Notes under the pieces: model-generated
Told to the model about the DNA's origin: nothing
Database searches by the model: none
Seen by the model: the letters and a program-made list of their open reading frames with translations, nothing else
Made by a program: the position numbers and the translations under genes
Origin: Azospirillum endophyticum
GTDB lineage: Bacteria; Pseudomonadota; Alphaproteobacteria; Azospirillales; Azospirillaceae
Assembly: GCF_016595245.1 (NCBI RefSeq)
Contig: NZ_JAENHM010000035.1
Span: 156,360-220,359, forward strand
Reading direction: 5' to 3'
DNA: 64,000 bases
In this document: piece after piece, positions 8,620-16,677 of the stretch
Position numbering within the stretch: the first letter of the stretch is position 1
Layout of the letters: every line of letters begins with the position of its first letter

Positions 8620-11600
8620 ATGGCTACCACCAATTCGGACGGCACCATCCAGGTCACCTTCGCGGTCAATGCCTGGGGCATGTCCGCCGACGGAAAATGG
8701 CCGCATTTCCAATTGCTTCTGGACGGCACCAGCATCGGTGAAGCCACCGTCGCCTCCGCCACCCAGTCGCGTTACGTCTTCACCGCCAACGTGCCGGCCG
8801 ACAAGGCGCATGCGCTGCAGCTGGTCTACGACAACGACGACACGGTTAACGGCGAGGACCGCAACCTGTTCGTCAAGTCGTTCGAGGTGAACGGCAAGAC
8901 CATCCTGTCGATCGACCCGTCGGTCAAGTACGACACCGGCAAGGTCGACGGCCTGAACGTCATCGCCGGGCAGACCGAAATGTACTGGCCGGGCGCGCTG
9001 AACGTTCCGCTGCCTGCCACGCTGTTCCCGTCCGCCGCCACGGTGCCCGATGCCGAGCCGGCCGCCAGCATGACCACGACCATCAAGGTCAGCGCCTATG
9101 GCAACAGCGCCGCCGGTCAGGCGCCGCATTTCAAGCTGCTGGTCGACGATCAGGTGGTCGGCGATGCCTGGGTCAGCGCCACCTCGCCCACCGACTACAG
9201 CTTCACCGCCAAGGTCGATCCGAACGAGGCCCACAAGATCCAGATCTGGTACGACAACGACGCCACCGTCAACGGGGTCGACCGCAACCTGTTCGTCAAG
9301 TCGATCAACATCGACGGCAAGACCATCGCCTCGACCTCCGACATGGCGTCCTACGACAAGGGTCCGGTGGACGGCAAGTTCGTCGTCGCCGGCCAGGAGG
9401 GGCTGTTCTGGGGCGGGGCGCTGACCTTCGGCGTGCCGGAGGAGTATTTCGGCGGCGCCTATGTCCCGCCGCCCCCGCCGCCGCCCTCCAAGTCGGTGGA
9501 CATCGTCGTCAACGCCTACGGCACCTCGGCCGGCGGTCAGGCGGCGCATTTCAAGCTGCTGGTCGACGGGCAGGTGATCGGCGACGCCAAGGCGGCGGCG
9601 ACCACCACCGGCTATAAATTCACCGCCGACATCGACCCGACCAAGGCCCACACCGTCCAGGTCTGGTACGACAACGACGCCACCGTCAATGGCGTCGACC
9701 GCAACCTGTTCGTCAAGTCGGTCTCCATCAACGGCCACACCGTCGCCGCCACCGACAGCATCGTCACCTATGACAAGGGCGCGGTCGACGGCAAGGACGT
9801 GGTCAAGGGCCAGGAAGGCCTCTACTGGGGCGGTGCCCTGAACATCAAGGCCGGCGTCGACCTGTTCAGCAACACGCCTTCCACCCAGACCCCGGTTCCG
9901 ACCGCTCCGACCAAGCCGGCCTTCTACGTCGCCGCCAACGGCAAGGACAGCTGGTCCGGCAAGCTGTCGGCCCCGAACGCCGACGGCACCGACGGCCCCT
10001 TCGCCAGCCTGGAGAAGGCCCAGGCCGCCATGCGGGCCAACCCGGCCGTCGACACCACCTATGTCCGCGAGGGCACCTATCACCTGGCCAAGACGCTGGA
10101 GCTGACCGCGCTCGACAACGGCCACAGCTTCCAGAACTATCCGGGCGAGAAGCCGGTGCTCAGCGGCGGCGAGGTGGTGAAGGGCTTCACCAGCGAGGGC
10201 AACGGCCTCTATTCGGCCAAGCTCGGCAGCGCCAGCAACCTCGACCTGATCGTCGGCGACGTCCGCCAGCATCTGGCCGAAAAGTTCGCCTACGACGCCT
10301 CCGACGTCACCAGCGGCTGGCACTTCGCCGATGCCGCCTCGGGCGGCCCCAGCGGCTGGTCCATCCGCTCGCACGGCACCGACGTGACCGCCGCCGATAT
10401 CCAGCCGGGCACGCTGATCCAGATCATGGATGCCGAACGGCTGGGCGACACGCTGGGCACCATCGCCAGCTTCAACGCCTCCACCCGCACCATCATGCTG
10501 AAGAACGGCGCCTCCCTGCCCTTCGCGGAAGGCACCACCTACAAGCTGCTGAACAACGCCGCCTATGTCGACCAGGCCGGCGAGTTCGCTTGGCGCGCGT
10601 CGGACGGCAAGCTGCTGTACAAGGCCGCCAGCTCCGGCTTCGCGTCGACCGGGGTGGAGGTGCCGCGGCTCGACACGCTGATCAAGCTGAACGGCGCCAA
10701 CAACGTCACCATCGACGGGCTGACCTTCAAGAACACCACCACCGGCGGCGACGCCCTGCTGCTGACCAAGTCCAGCGGCAACCACATCAGCGACAACAGC
10801 TTCCTGAACGTCGGCACCGCGATCAAGCTGACGGCGGCCTCGTCCAACAACCAGATCGCCCACAACACGCTGAATCATCTGGCGGAAAACGGCATCGAGA
10901 TGGACGGCCGCAGCAACGGCAACAGCATCTATGCCAACAGCATCAGCAACATCGGCGAAGTGCGCAAGGCGGTGTCCGGCATCTTCGGCACCGGCGTCGA
11001 CAACAACGTCATCTCCAACAACGACATCGACCACAGCGCCCGCTACGGCATCTCGTTCAAGGATTACGGCGGCACCACCGACACGGTGAACCACAACAAC
11101 GTCGTCCAGTACAACAACATCTCCTACACCGGCCTGGAGACCGCCGACGGCGGCGCCATCGAGGTCCTGGGCCGCTCCAGCGCCAACACCGGCATGATCA
11201 TCCAGGGCAACCGGATCGAGCATGCCAACGGCCTCGCCACCAGCGCCCAGGATAGCTGGATGTACGGCCAGAAGGGCTTCGGCATCTATCTGGACGACAT
11301 GGCCGGCGGCATCACCGTCAAGGACAACTTCATCAAGGACGCCGATTGGGCCTCGGTGCAGATCCATGGCGGCGACAACAACGTGGTGACCAACAACTTC
11401 GCGGTCATCGCCAGCAACAAGGAAGACTTCATCCGCATCGAATGGCAGCCGGTCCACGGCACCGCCGGCGATCCCCACAACAACACGATCACCAAGAACG
11501 TGGTGATGGGGACCCTGCCGCTCGACGACTACATGGAGCTGCTGAGCGCCAACGACTTCGTCATCGACAACAACCTCGTCTACAACGTGCCGAAATACGG

Positions 11601-11772
11601 CGACCACGACGTGATCGCCAAGCCGATGTTCACCAACGCCTATTGGGGCGACTATTCGCTCCAGGCCTCCTCGCCGGCCTTCGCGATGGGCATCCATGAC
11701 CTCGCCTGGGCCAAGATGGGCGCCGAGGGCGTCGGCCTGGTCGGGCTGGAGCATTTCTGGGACGGCGTCTGA
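8620..11772 (+). CDS. Large surface protein: three CBM60-like modules plus parallel beta-helix
   Basis: The 1050-residue product begins with three tandem modules of about 130 residues (roughly residues 1-138, 150-280, 290-420), each ending in a near-identical block WYDNDATVNGVDRNLFVKS followed by a K/G-VDGK linker and a GLYWGGALN-like strand. This matches the calcium-dependent xylan-binding CBM60 pattern. A Pro-rich hinge separates modules 2 and 3. Residues about 435-1050 form a right-handed parallel beta-helix (many NxI and NNxI turns, as in polysaccharide lyases, epimerases and mannuronan-type enzymes), beginning FYVAANGKDSWSGKLSAPNA. There is no signal peptide, so type I secretion is likely, although no secretion genes are adjacent. 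It probably binds and modifies a plant or bacterial polysaccharide; the reaction is unknown. Confidence 0.8.
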   Translation: MATTNSDGTIQVTFAVNAWGMSADGKWPHFQLLLDGTSIGEATVASATQSRYVFTANVPADKAHALQLVYDNDDTVNGEDRNLFVKSFEVNGKTILSIDPSVKYDTGKVDGLNVIAGQTEMYWPGALNVPLPATLFPSAATVPDAEPAASMTTTIKVSAYGNSAAGQAPHFKLLVDDQVVGDAWVSATSPTDYSFTAKVDPNEAHKIQIWYDNDATVNGVDRNLFVKSINIDGKTIASTSDMASYDKGPVDGKFVVAGQEGLFWGGALTFGVPEEYFGGAYVPPPPPPPSKSVDIVVNAYGTSAGGQAAHFKLLVDGQVIGDAKAAATTTGYKFTADIDPTKAHTVQVWYDNDATVNGVDRNLFVKSVSINGHTVAATDSIVTYDKGAVDGKDVVKGQEGLYWGGALNIKAGVDLFSNTPSTQTPVPTAPTKPAFYVAANGKDSWSGKLSAPNADGTDGPFASLEKAQAAMRANPAVDTTYVREGTYHLAKTLELTALDNGHSFQNYPGEKPVLSGGEVVKGFTSEGNGLYSAKLGSASNLDLIVGDVRQHLAEKFAYDASDVTSGWHFADAASGGPSGWSIRSHGTDVTAADIQPGTLIQIMDAERLGDTLGTIASFNASTRTIMLKNGASLPFAEGTTYKLLNNAAYVDQAGEFAWRASDGKLLYKAASSGFASTGVEVPRLDTLIKLNGANNVTIDGLTFKNTTTGGDALLLTKSSGNHISDNSFLNVGTAIKLTAASSNNQIAHNTLNHLAENGIEMDGRSNGNSIYANSISNIGEVRKAVSGIFGTGVDNNVISNNDIDHSARYGISFKDYGGTTDTVNHNNVVQYNNISYTGLETADGGAIEVLGRSSANTGMIIQGNRIEHANGLATSAQDSWMYGQKGFGIYLDDMAGGITVKDNFIKDADWASVQIHGGDNNVVTNNFAVIASNKEDFIRIEWQPVHGTAGDPHNNTITKNVVMGTLPLDDYMELLSANDFVIDNNLVYNVPKYGDHDVIAKPMFTNAYWGDYSLQASSPAFAMGIHDLAWAKMGAEGVGLVGLEHFWDGV

Positions 11773-11832
11773 TCGCGCGATCCCGATAAGCCGGCGCATC
11801 GGGGGTACGCCCCCGACGCACCGGCCCCTGCG

Positions 11833-11883
11833 GTGGGCGGAGCCTGTTTTGCTCGAAGGTCGAGCAAGGGAGGCTTCGCCCAC
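11833..11883. repeat. 51-base nested hairpin after the beta-helix gene
   Basis: Outer 13-base arms (11833-11845 and 11871-11883, one mismatch) enclose inner perfect 8-base arms (11849-11856 TTGCTCGA and 11860-11867 TCGAGCAA) with a 3-base loop. It lies 61 bases after the stop of the beta-helix gene and may end its transcript or be a REP-like element. The TGGGCGGAG core also occurs in the element at 50741-50860. Confidence 0.55.
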
Positions 11884-12063
11884 ATGCGTTCGAGGAGAAC
11901 CCATTCCGAGGGACCCTTCGGGGGGCCGGCACAAGCGCAATCGCCGCAGCCGTGCCCCCTGCTTGGCTCCCGCCTTGCAGCGCACCATATGCAGGCCGCG
12001 CCGCGCTCCGGAAGGAACGCGGCGCGTTCCAACTCCAGACCGGACAGACCGAGACCGTTTCCG

Positions 12064-12885
12064 ATGATGCAAGCGAAGTGGACCGCAGGAGCCGTGGCGA
12101 AGGTTCTGGGAGCCGGCCTCCTGCTGTGGACCGCCTGCCCGGCAGTGCCCGCCCTGGCCCAGGGAACCAACCAGGGGACCGTCAAGGCCACCACCCAGGT
12201 GGCCCAGGAGGACCTGAAGCCGAAATTCGGTCCCGACGCGGTGCCGATCACCCGCGCCACCGACTATGTCCGCAGCGCCCCCGCGCCGGATTACTGGGCG
12301 CTCAGCCCCTATTACGTGCCGCAGACGACCAGCGCCTCCTGCTCGCTGGCCAGCGTGACGATGATGCTGAATGCGCTCCGCGGGTTGCCGGGGCTGGCGT
12401 CGGAGCGGCTGGTGACCGCCCGGGACGTGCTGAACCGGCTGGACGACGACCATTGGCGCGCCGCCACCGCCGACGACGGCGAAGGCGTCTCCTTCGGCGA
12501 ACTGATCACCTATGTCCGCCGCAGCCTGGGCGCCTACGGCATCGACGCCGACGTCGAGGTCTGGCGCCCGCGCGATGCCTCCCCCGCCACCTTGGCGGAG
12601 TTGCGCCGCATCCTGGCCGAGAACGAACGCAACGCCGACGACATCATCCTGCTGGCCTTCGACCAGGGCACCCTGACCGGCGATGTCGGCGTCGGCCACA
12701 TCGCACCGCTGGGCGCCTACGACGCCGCGACCGGGCGGGCGCTGGTGATGGACCCGGACCGCGCCTGGTACGTGCCCTACTGGACCAGCGATGCCCGCCT
12801 GCTCGACGCCATGCTGAAGCCCGACCGCGCCGACCCGGACGGCAGCGGCCTGATCCGAATCCGCAGCCGTCGGGTATCGGGTTAG
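12064..12885 (+). CDS. Secreted phytochelatin-synthase-like cysteine protein
   Basis: The 273-residue product has a signal peptide (hydrophobic core VLGAGLLLWTACPAVPALA) and a papain-like phytochelatin synthase domain. The expected catalytic residues are present: Cys93 in QTTSASCSLASVTMM, His212 in GVGHIAPLGAY and Asp230 in VMDPDR. The 18-residue His-Asp spacing equals that of plant phytochelatin synthase (His162-Asp180). Bacterial members usually lack the C-terminal metal-sensing half, as here, and tend to hydrolyse glutathione rather than polymerise it; activity here is inferred. The start is one of two adjacent ATGs (12064, 12067); the ribosome-binding site is weak. Confidence 0.82.
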   Translation: MMQAKWTAGAVAKVLGAGLLLWTACPAVPALAQGTNQGTVKATTQVAQEDLKPKFGPDAVPITRATDYVRSAPAPDYWALSPYYVPQTTSASCSLASVTMMLNALRGLPGLASERLVTARDVLNRLDDDHWRAATADDGEGVSFGELITYVRRSLGAYGIDADVEVWRPRDASPATLAELRRILAENERNADDIILLAFDQGTLTGDVGVGHIAPLGAYDAATGRALVMDPDRAWYVPYWTSDARLLDAMLKPDRADPDGSGLIRIRSRRVSG

Positions 12886-12890
12886 CGATC

Positions 12891-13310
12891 CTACTTCACC
12901 TCCTGGCTGGTGAGATCGGACGGGTTCTGCGACCGCGTCGGCTCGTTCGGTTGATCCGGCTCGCTCGCCCACTGGTTCGGGCGAGGCACCGGGTTGCCGT
13001 TCAGGTCGGGCGGTGCCCGGCGCACGTCGGCGAGCGCCTGCTGCAGTTCCTGGCTGCCGGTGGCGGCGGAACTGGACGGGTTCGGCGGTTTGGTTCCCTG
13101 CGCCGTGGGATGCGGATCCTGGCTTTCCTGGACCTTGCCATCCCGCGCGAGCGCATCGCCGGCCGACTCCTTCGATCCGGACTCGACAGGTGCCGCCGCG
13201 GGTTGACCCGATTCGGGTTGCTGCTGGTTCTGCTGCTGCGCGACCGCGGCAAGCAGAGGCACGCCCGACAGAAGGCCCGACAGCAGCAGGGCGGCGGCGA
13301 TCTTACGCAT
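12891..13310 (-). CDS. Small secreted Gln/Pro-rich protein, unknown function
   Basis: A 139-residue protein with a clear signal peptide (MRKIAAALLLSGLLSG, cut near AVA-QQQ) and then a low-complexity mature part rich in Gln, Pro, Ser and Asn with no recognisable domain. AGAAGGA lies ahead of the ATG at 13310, and the in-frame upstream extension is not protein-like. It ends 5 bases from the convergent phytochelatin-synthase-like gene. I do not recognise the family; it looks like an intrinsically disordered periplasmic protein. Confidence 0.65.
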   Translation of the reverse strand: MRKIAAALLLSGLLSGVPLLAAVAQQQNQQQPESGQPAAAPVESGSKESAGDALARDGKVQESQDPHPTAQGTKPPNPSSSAATGSQELQQALADVRRAPPDLNGNPVPRPNQWASEPDQPNEPTRSQNPSDLTSQEVK

Positions 13311-13480
13311 GACGCATCCTTCTCTTCGATCCTGGGCCTTCGACCCTCGGGCCTTTCGAACCTTTCGGGGAAAGCCGTCGGAGCACCGCGCGCCGTGGCA
13401 CCAAACGGCTGCCGGCGCGTTGTACCGGGGACAGAGTCCGGCTTCGGCCGTTCGGTCCCAGCCCATCAGGAACACCGACA

Positions 13481-14062
13481 ATGCCCAGCGAGTTCCCGCC
13501 GTCCTCCACCGCCCCCTCCGCAGCCCCGGCCTCCACGGCCCCGACTTCGCCGCCCGACCGCGCCGAACGGCGCAGCGTCGGCGTGGTGGTGGAACGGCGG
13601 CGCGTCGACAATCCCTGGATCGAGGCGCGCTGGCAGCCGGTGATGCTGGTGCCGGCCGACCCTACCCTGCCGGACTGGAGCGTGCTGGCCGAAAGGCCGG
13701 ACTGGACCCGGCATTACGCCGGCACCGCCGAGATCGCCCTGTTCCCGACCGAGGCGGAAAACTACAAGCACAATCTCGACGGCGGCAGCCCCAGCGCCTA
13801 CGTCATCCTGCGGCCGGGCGGCCCGGCGCCGGGGGTTCGGCTGCTGGCCGTCACCGCCGATCCCGGCGAGATCGACGCCCATGCCGAAGCCGGCGACGAC
13901 GTGATCGAGGCGCTGCCGCTCCCCATCCCGCTGGTGCTGTGGATGGACGGCTTCGTCGCCCGCCACTTCGTCGAGCGCCCCTTCCACAAGCGCAAGCGCG
14001 ACCGCGCCGATCCGGAAGCCCTGGCCCTGCGCCGCAGGACGGGGCTGCCGCGGCATGGCTGA
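13481..14062 (+). CDS. DUF3305 domain protein
   Basis: The 193-residue protein starts with a Pro/Ser/Ala-rich leader and then the DUF3305 core (RRSVGVVVERRRVDNPWIEARWQPV, W-rich strand, then AEIALFPTEAENYKHNL and a C-terminal FVARHFVERPFHKRKRDRAD). In other proteobacteria this domain is encoded with a DUF3306 partner beside formate dehydrogenase genes and is thought to help its assembly. Here the DUF3306 gene overlaps it by 8 bases, but no formate dehydrogenase gene is in the window. Function is therefore unproven. Confidence 0.8.
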   Translation: MPSEFPPSSTAPSAAPASTAPTSPPDRAERRSVGVVVERRRVDNPWIEARWQPVMLVPADPTLPDWSVLAERPDWTRHYAGTAEIALFPTEAENYKHNLDGGSPSAYVILRPGGPAPGVRLLAVTADPGEIDAHAEAGDDVIEALPLPIPLVLWMDGFVARHFVERPFHKRKRDRADPEALALRRRTGLPRHG

Positions 14063-14687
14063 GCGCATCGAAGAGGCGGAAGGCTTCCTCGGCCGCTGGT
14101 CGCGGCTGAAACGCGAGGTGCGGACGGAGGAGCCCCCGCCCGAACCGTCGATGCCCGGATCGCCGCTGCCGGAGCCGGCCGGGGAGGCATCCGCCACGTT
14201 GCCGGCGAAGTCCGGGGAGGAGGCGCCGGAGCTACCCGACCTGCCTCCGCTCGACAGCCTGGATGCCGGCAGCGACTACACCGGCTTCCTCCGCCGGGAC
14301 GTGCCGGCCGACCTGCGCCGCCAGGCGTTGAGGAAGGCCTGGGCGAGCGACCCGGTGATCGCCGGGTTCCGCGGCTTCGCCGAATATGACTGGGACTACA
14401 ACGCGCCAGGCTATGGCGCCCTGCGCCCCACCGACGACATCGCACGCCTGCTGAACGCCGTGCTGCCGGACGAGAGGCGGGAGGATGAAGAGGCGGTTGA
14501 GGCGGAGATGGCCGATGTCGGACATTCGCCTCAGTCCTCGCAGACCGCCACCACAGGCGGATCGGAGGGGCTTCCCGTCGGCGGCGAAGATCAGCTTCGA
14601 AACGACGTCAGCCCGCCGCTGCCGATGCGACATGAGGCATCTTCGGATCAGGCACCAATCCCCTCTCCCCCCCGGGGAGAGGGTTAG
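14055..14687 (+). CDS. DUF3306 domain protein with repeat-derived C terminus
   Basis: The 210-residue product shows the DUF3306 hallmarks: FLGRWSRLKREV near the N terminus and LPPLDSLDAGSDYTGFL plus LRRQALRKAWASDPVI in the middle (residues about 55-110), followed by DGLAEYDWDYN-like text. The family core ends near residue 140; the remainder is low complexity, and the last codons (IPSPPRGEG then stop) are made by a palindromic repeat at 14661-14699. The native protein was probably longer or differently ended before that repeat arrived. It overlaps the DUF3305 gene and is translated with it. Confidence 0.78.
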   Translation: MAERIEEAEGFLGRWSRLKREVRTEEPPPEPSMPGSPLPEPAGEASATLPAKSGEEAPELPDLPPLDSLDAGSDYTGFLRRDVPADLRRQALRKAWASDPVIAGFRGFAEYDWDYNAPGYGALRPTDDIARLLNAVLPDERREDEEAVEAEMADVGHSPQSSQTATTGGSEGLPVGGEDQLRNDVSPPLPMRHEASSDQAPIPSPPRGEG

Positions 14688-14763
14688 GGTGAGGGGGACG
14701 CACCGCGTGCCTGGCCCGAGAATCCACGCCATGCATCTCCCTCTCCCAAGGGGAGAGAGATGC
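14661..14763. repeat. REP-like palindromic repeat, copy 1
   Basis: A perfect 10-base stem (14661-14670 with 14674-14683) is followed by a GGTTAGGGTGAGGGGG tail; a second CT/GA-rich hairpin follows at about 14733-14763. The 28 bases at 14672-14699 recur exactly at 56051-56078. The DUF3306 stop codon (TAG, 14685-14687) lies inside the element. Confidence 0.8.
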
Positions 14764-14784
14764 CAAATGGTGGACTGAACACCC

Positions 14785-15531
14785 TCAAATGCATCGCCCG
14801 CCATCCACCTCCAGGCACACGCCGGTCAGGAAATTCCCTTCGTCGGAGCACAGGTAGAGCGCGGCGTTGGCGATGTCGCCGGGGGTCGACAGGCGGCCGA
14901 GCGGGATGCTGCTGCGGAACTGCTCGCGGCGTTCCGGCGTGTCCTGCCCCATGAAGCGGTGGAGCATGCCGGTCTCGCCTGCGACCGGGGCGATGGCGCA
15001 GACGCGGACATTGTCAGCCGCCAGTTCCGCCGCCATCGATTTGGTCAGGGTGATGACCGCTCCCTTCGAGCCGTTGTACCAGGTCAGGTTCGGCCGTGGC
15101 CTGAGACCAGCGGTCGACGCGATGTTCAGGATCACGCCGCCGCCCTGGGCGCGGAACACCGGCACGGCATGGATCGCGCCGTGATAGATCGACTTCACGT
15201 TGACGGCATAGATGCGGTCGAAGGTGGCCTCGTCCACGTCCAGCATCGAGCCGTAGCGGTGGGTGTAGCCGGCATTGTTGACCAGGATGTCGAGCCGCCC
15301 GAACTCGCCGAGCGCGGCGGAGACGATCGCCTCGTAATCCTCCCCCACCGCGACGTCGGCGCGGACGGCGAGCGCCGTCTCGCCCAGGCTGTCGGCGACG
15401 CGGCCGGCCGCCGCCTCGTCCAGGTCGGCGACGATGACGCGGGCCCCTTCGGCGGCGAAACGGCGGGCGATGCCCTCGCCGAAACCCGATCCGCCACCGG
15501 TGACGACGGCGACCTTGTCAGACAAACGCAT
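14785..15531 (-). CDS. Short-chain dehydrogenase/reductase
   Basis: A 248-residue classical SDR. The NAD(P)-binding glycine motif is TGGGSGFGEG (residues 11-20), NNAG is at 85-88, and the catalytic Ser139, Tyr152 and Lys156 are in place (YNGSK). Asp at the end of the second strand (VADLDE) suggests NAD rather than NADP. The C terminus GVCLEVDGGRCI is typical. The start at 15531 is supported by GGAGGAA; longer in-frame starts add non-family sequence. Substrate unknown; related proteins oxidise sugars or alcohols or reduce 3-oxoacyl groups. Confidence 0.9.
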   Translation of the reverse strand: MRLSDKVAVVTGGGSGFGEGIARRFAAEGARVIVADLDEAAAGRVADSLGETALAVRADVAVGEDYEAIVSAALGEFGRLDILVNNAGYTHRYGSMLDVDEATFDRIYAVNVKSIYHGAIHAVPVFRAQGGGVILNIASTAGLRPRPNLTWYNGSKGAVITLTKSMAAELAADNVRVCAIAPVAGETGMLHRFMGQDTPERREQFRSSIPLGRLSTPGDIANAALYLCSDEGNFLTGVCLEVDGGRCI

Positions 15532-15702
15532 AAGCGGTTCCTCCCCGGCTGTGCGCGGCCGTTCGGCGCGTGGACTCCGTACAACAGGGAACCGGCGCCA
15601 TCGGCCGCATCGTGAACACGGCGAAGGACGCATGATAGCGCGAAGCCGCCCGGTGGGGCAGTCGCGATGGAGCTATGCGTCGATTTGGATGGAAAAGGAG
15701 AA

Positions 15703-15779
<77 letters not shown>

Positions 15780-15783
15780 GTAA

Positions 15784-15859
15784 TGGCTCCCGGTGCTGGA
15801 CTCGAACCAGCGACAAGCGGATTAACAGTCCGCTGCTCTACCAACTGAGCTAACCGGGA
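15784..15859 (-). tRNA. tRNA-Asn (GTT)
   Basis: A 76-base minus-strand cloverleaf with acceptor TCCCGGT/ACCGGGA, anticodon GTT in a CGGACTGTTAATCCG stem-loop, T-arm GCTGGTTCGAGTCCAGC and an encoded CCA. It is upstream of tRNA-Asp in the same transcript. Confidence 0.96.
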
Positions 15860-16076
15860 ACGGAGGCCGCCTTATAAAACCGCCAGCGAACCCTGGCAAG
15901 TGGAAAAACATGAAGCTTCGCATTTTTTCCCGAAGGGACCGTTTTCACGCCCATGACCTGTGACAACGCGCCAGGGCCGCAGCCATGGGTTGCCAGTGCG
16001 CAGGCTCGCTCTTGACAGTTCGCGGCAACTCAGGCTTTTTCTCGCCCTCCCCTCCCCACCATTGCCGCAGGCCCCG

Positions 16077-16655
16077 ATGTCCGAGGTCGTCCCCTTCGCT
16101 GCCGCCCGCGAGGCGCTGCTCGCGCGCCTGACCGAACAGCTGCCGCCCTCGTCGGAGTGGGCGGGCCGGCTGATGCTGATGCCGGAGGGACGCCGGGTGG
16201 AGCCGATGCCGGCGGCGGACGCGGTCGCGAGCCTGCGTGCCTTCCGCGCCGGTCTGGGCGAGGCGATCGGCGCCGCCGCCTGCTCGGTCGGCGGCGTGTG
16301 GGTCGGGCGGGAGGATTGCCTGGATTGGGACGGGCTGCTGGCACCGCTGGCGGTCGCCGCCGCCTATGTGGTCGGCCGGACCCAGTCGGCCGGCGGCTTC
16401 GCCGCCGAGCTGTTCCGCTGCAAGGATGCGCTCGCCGGCTGGGGCCTGCGCGGCCTGCGCGGCGAACCGGCGGTGGCCCGTGCCGCCGGCTATGCCGTGG
16501 TGTCGGTCAGCCGCCGCCCGGACGACCAGGAGATCGTGCTGGACCGGGTGATGGATACCTTCGCCTTCGCCATGCGCAGCCTGGGCGAGCCGACGGTGAC
16601 AAGCGCCGACATGGACCGCCGGCTGGTGAAGCGGGCGGTGCCGCTGCGGCGGTGA
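16077..16655 (+). CDS. Conserved-looking protein of unknown function
   Basis: A 192-residue soluble protein starting MSEVVPFAAAREALLARLTE. I do not recognise a domain. It is alpha-helical in character, has conserved-looking Trp and Cys residues (GVWVGREDCLDWDGLL, ELFRCKDALAGWGLRGLRG), and no signal peptide or membrane segment. The ATG at 16077 is preferred over an in-frame start 39 codons upstream because the extension looks like non-coding sequence. It ends 23 bases from the convergent imine-reductase gene. Confidence 0.6.
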   Translation: MSEVVPFAAAREALLARLTEQLPPSSEWAGRLMLMPEGRRVEPMPAADAVASLRAFRAGLGEAIGAAACSVGGVWVGREDCLDWDGLLAPLAVAAAYVVGRTQSAGGFAAELFRCKDALAGWGLRGLRGEPAVARAAGYAVVSVSRRPDDQEIVLDRVMDTFAFAMRSLGEPTVTSADMDRRLVKRAVPLRR

Positions 16656-16677
16656 TGCAATGTGCCGAGGGGCCGGC

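Noticed and set aside
8551..12972. Very long open frame (1473 codons) on the minus strand opposite the beta-helix gene
   Set aside because: It is antisense to clear coding sequence, has no ribosome-binding site and its translation is Val/Asp/Gly/Arg-rich as expected of a shadow frame in GC-rich DNA.
14661..14763. Possible CRISPR array
   Set aside because: The repeats are palindromic, too few and not separated by unique spacers of even length.
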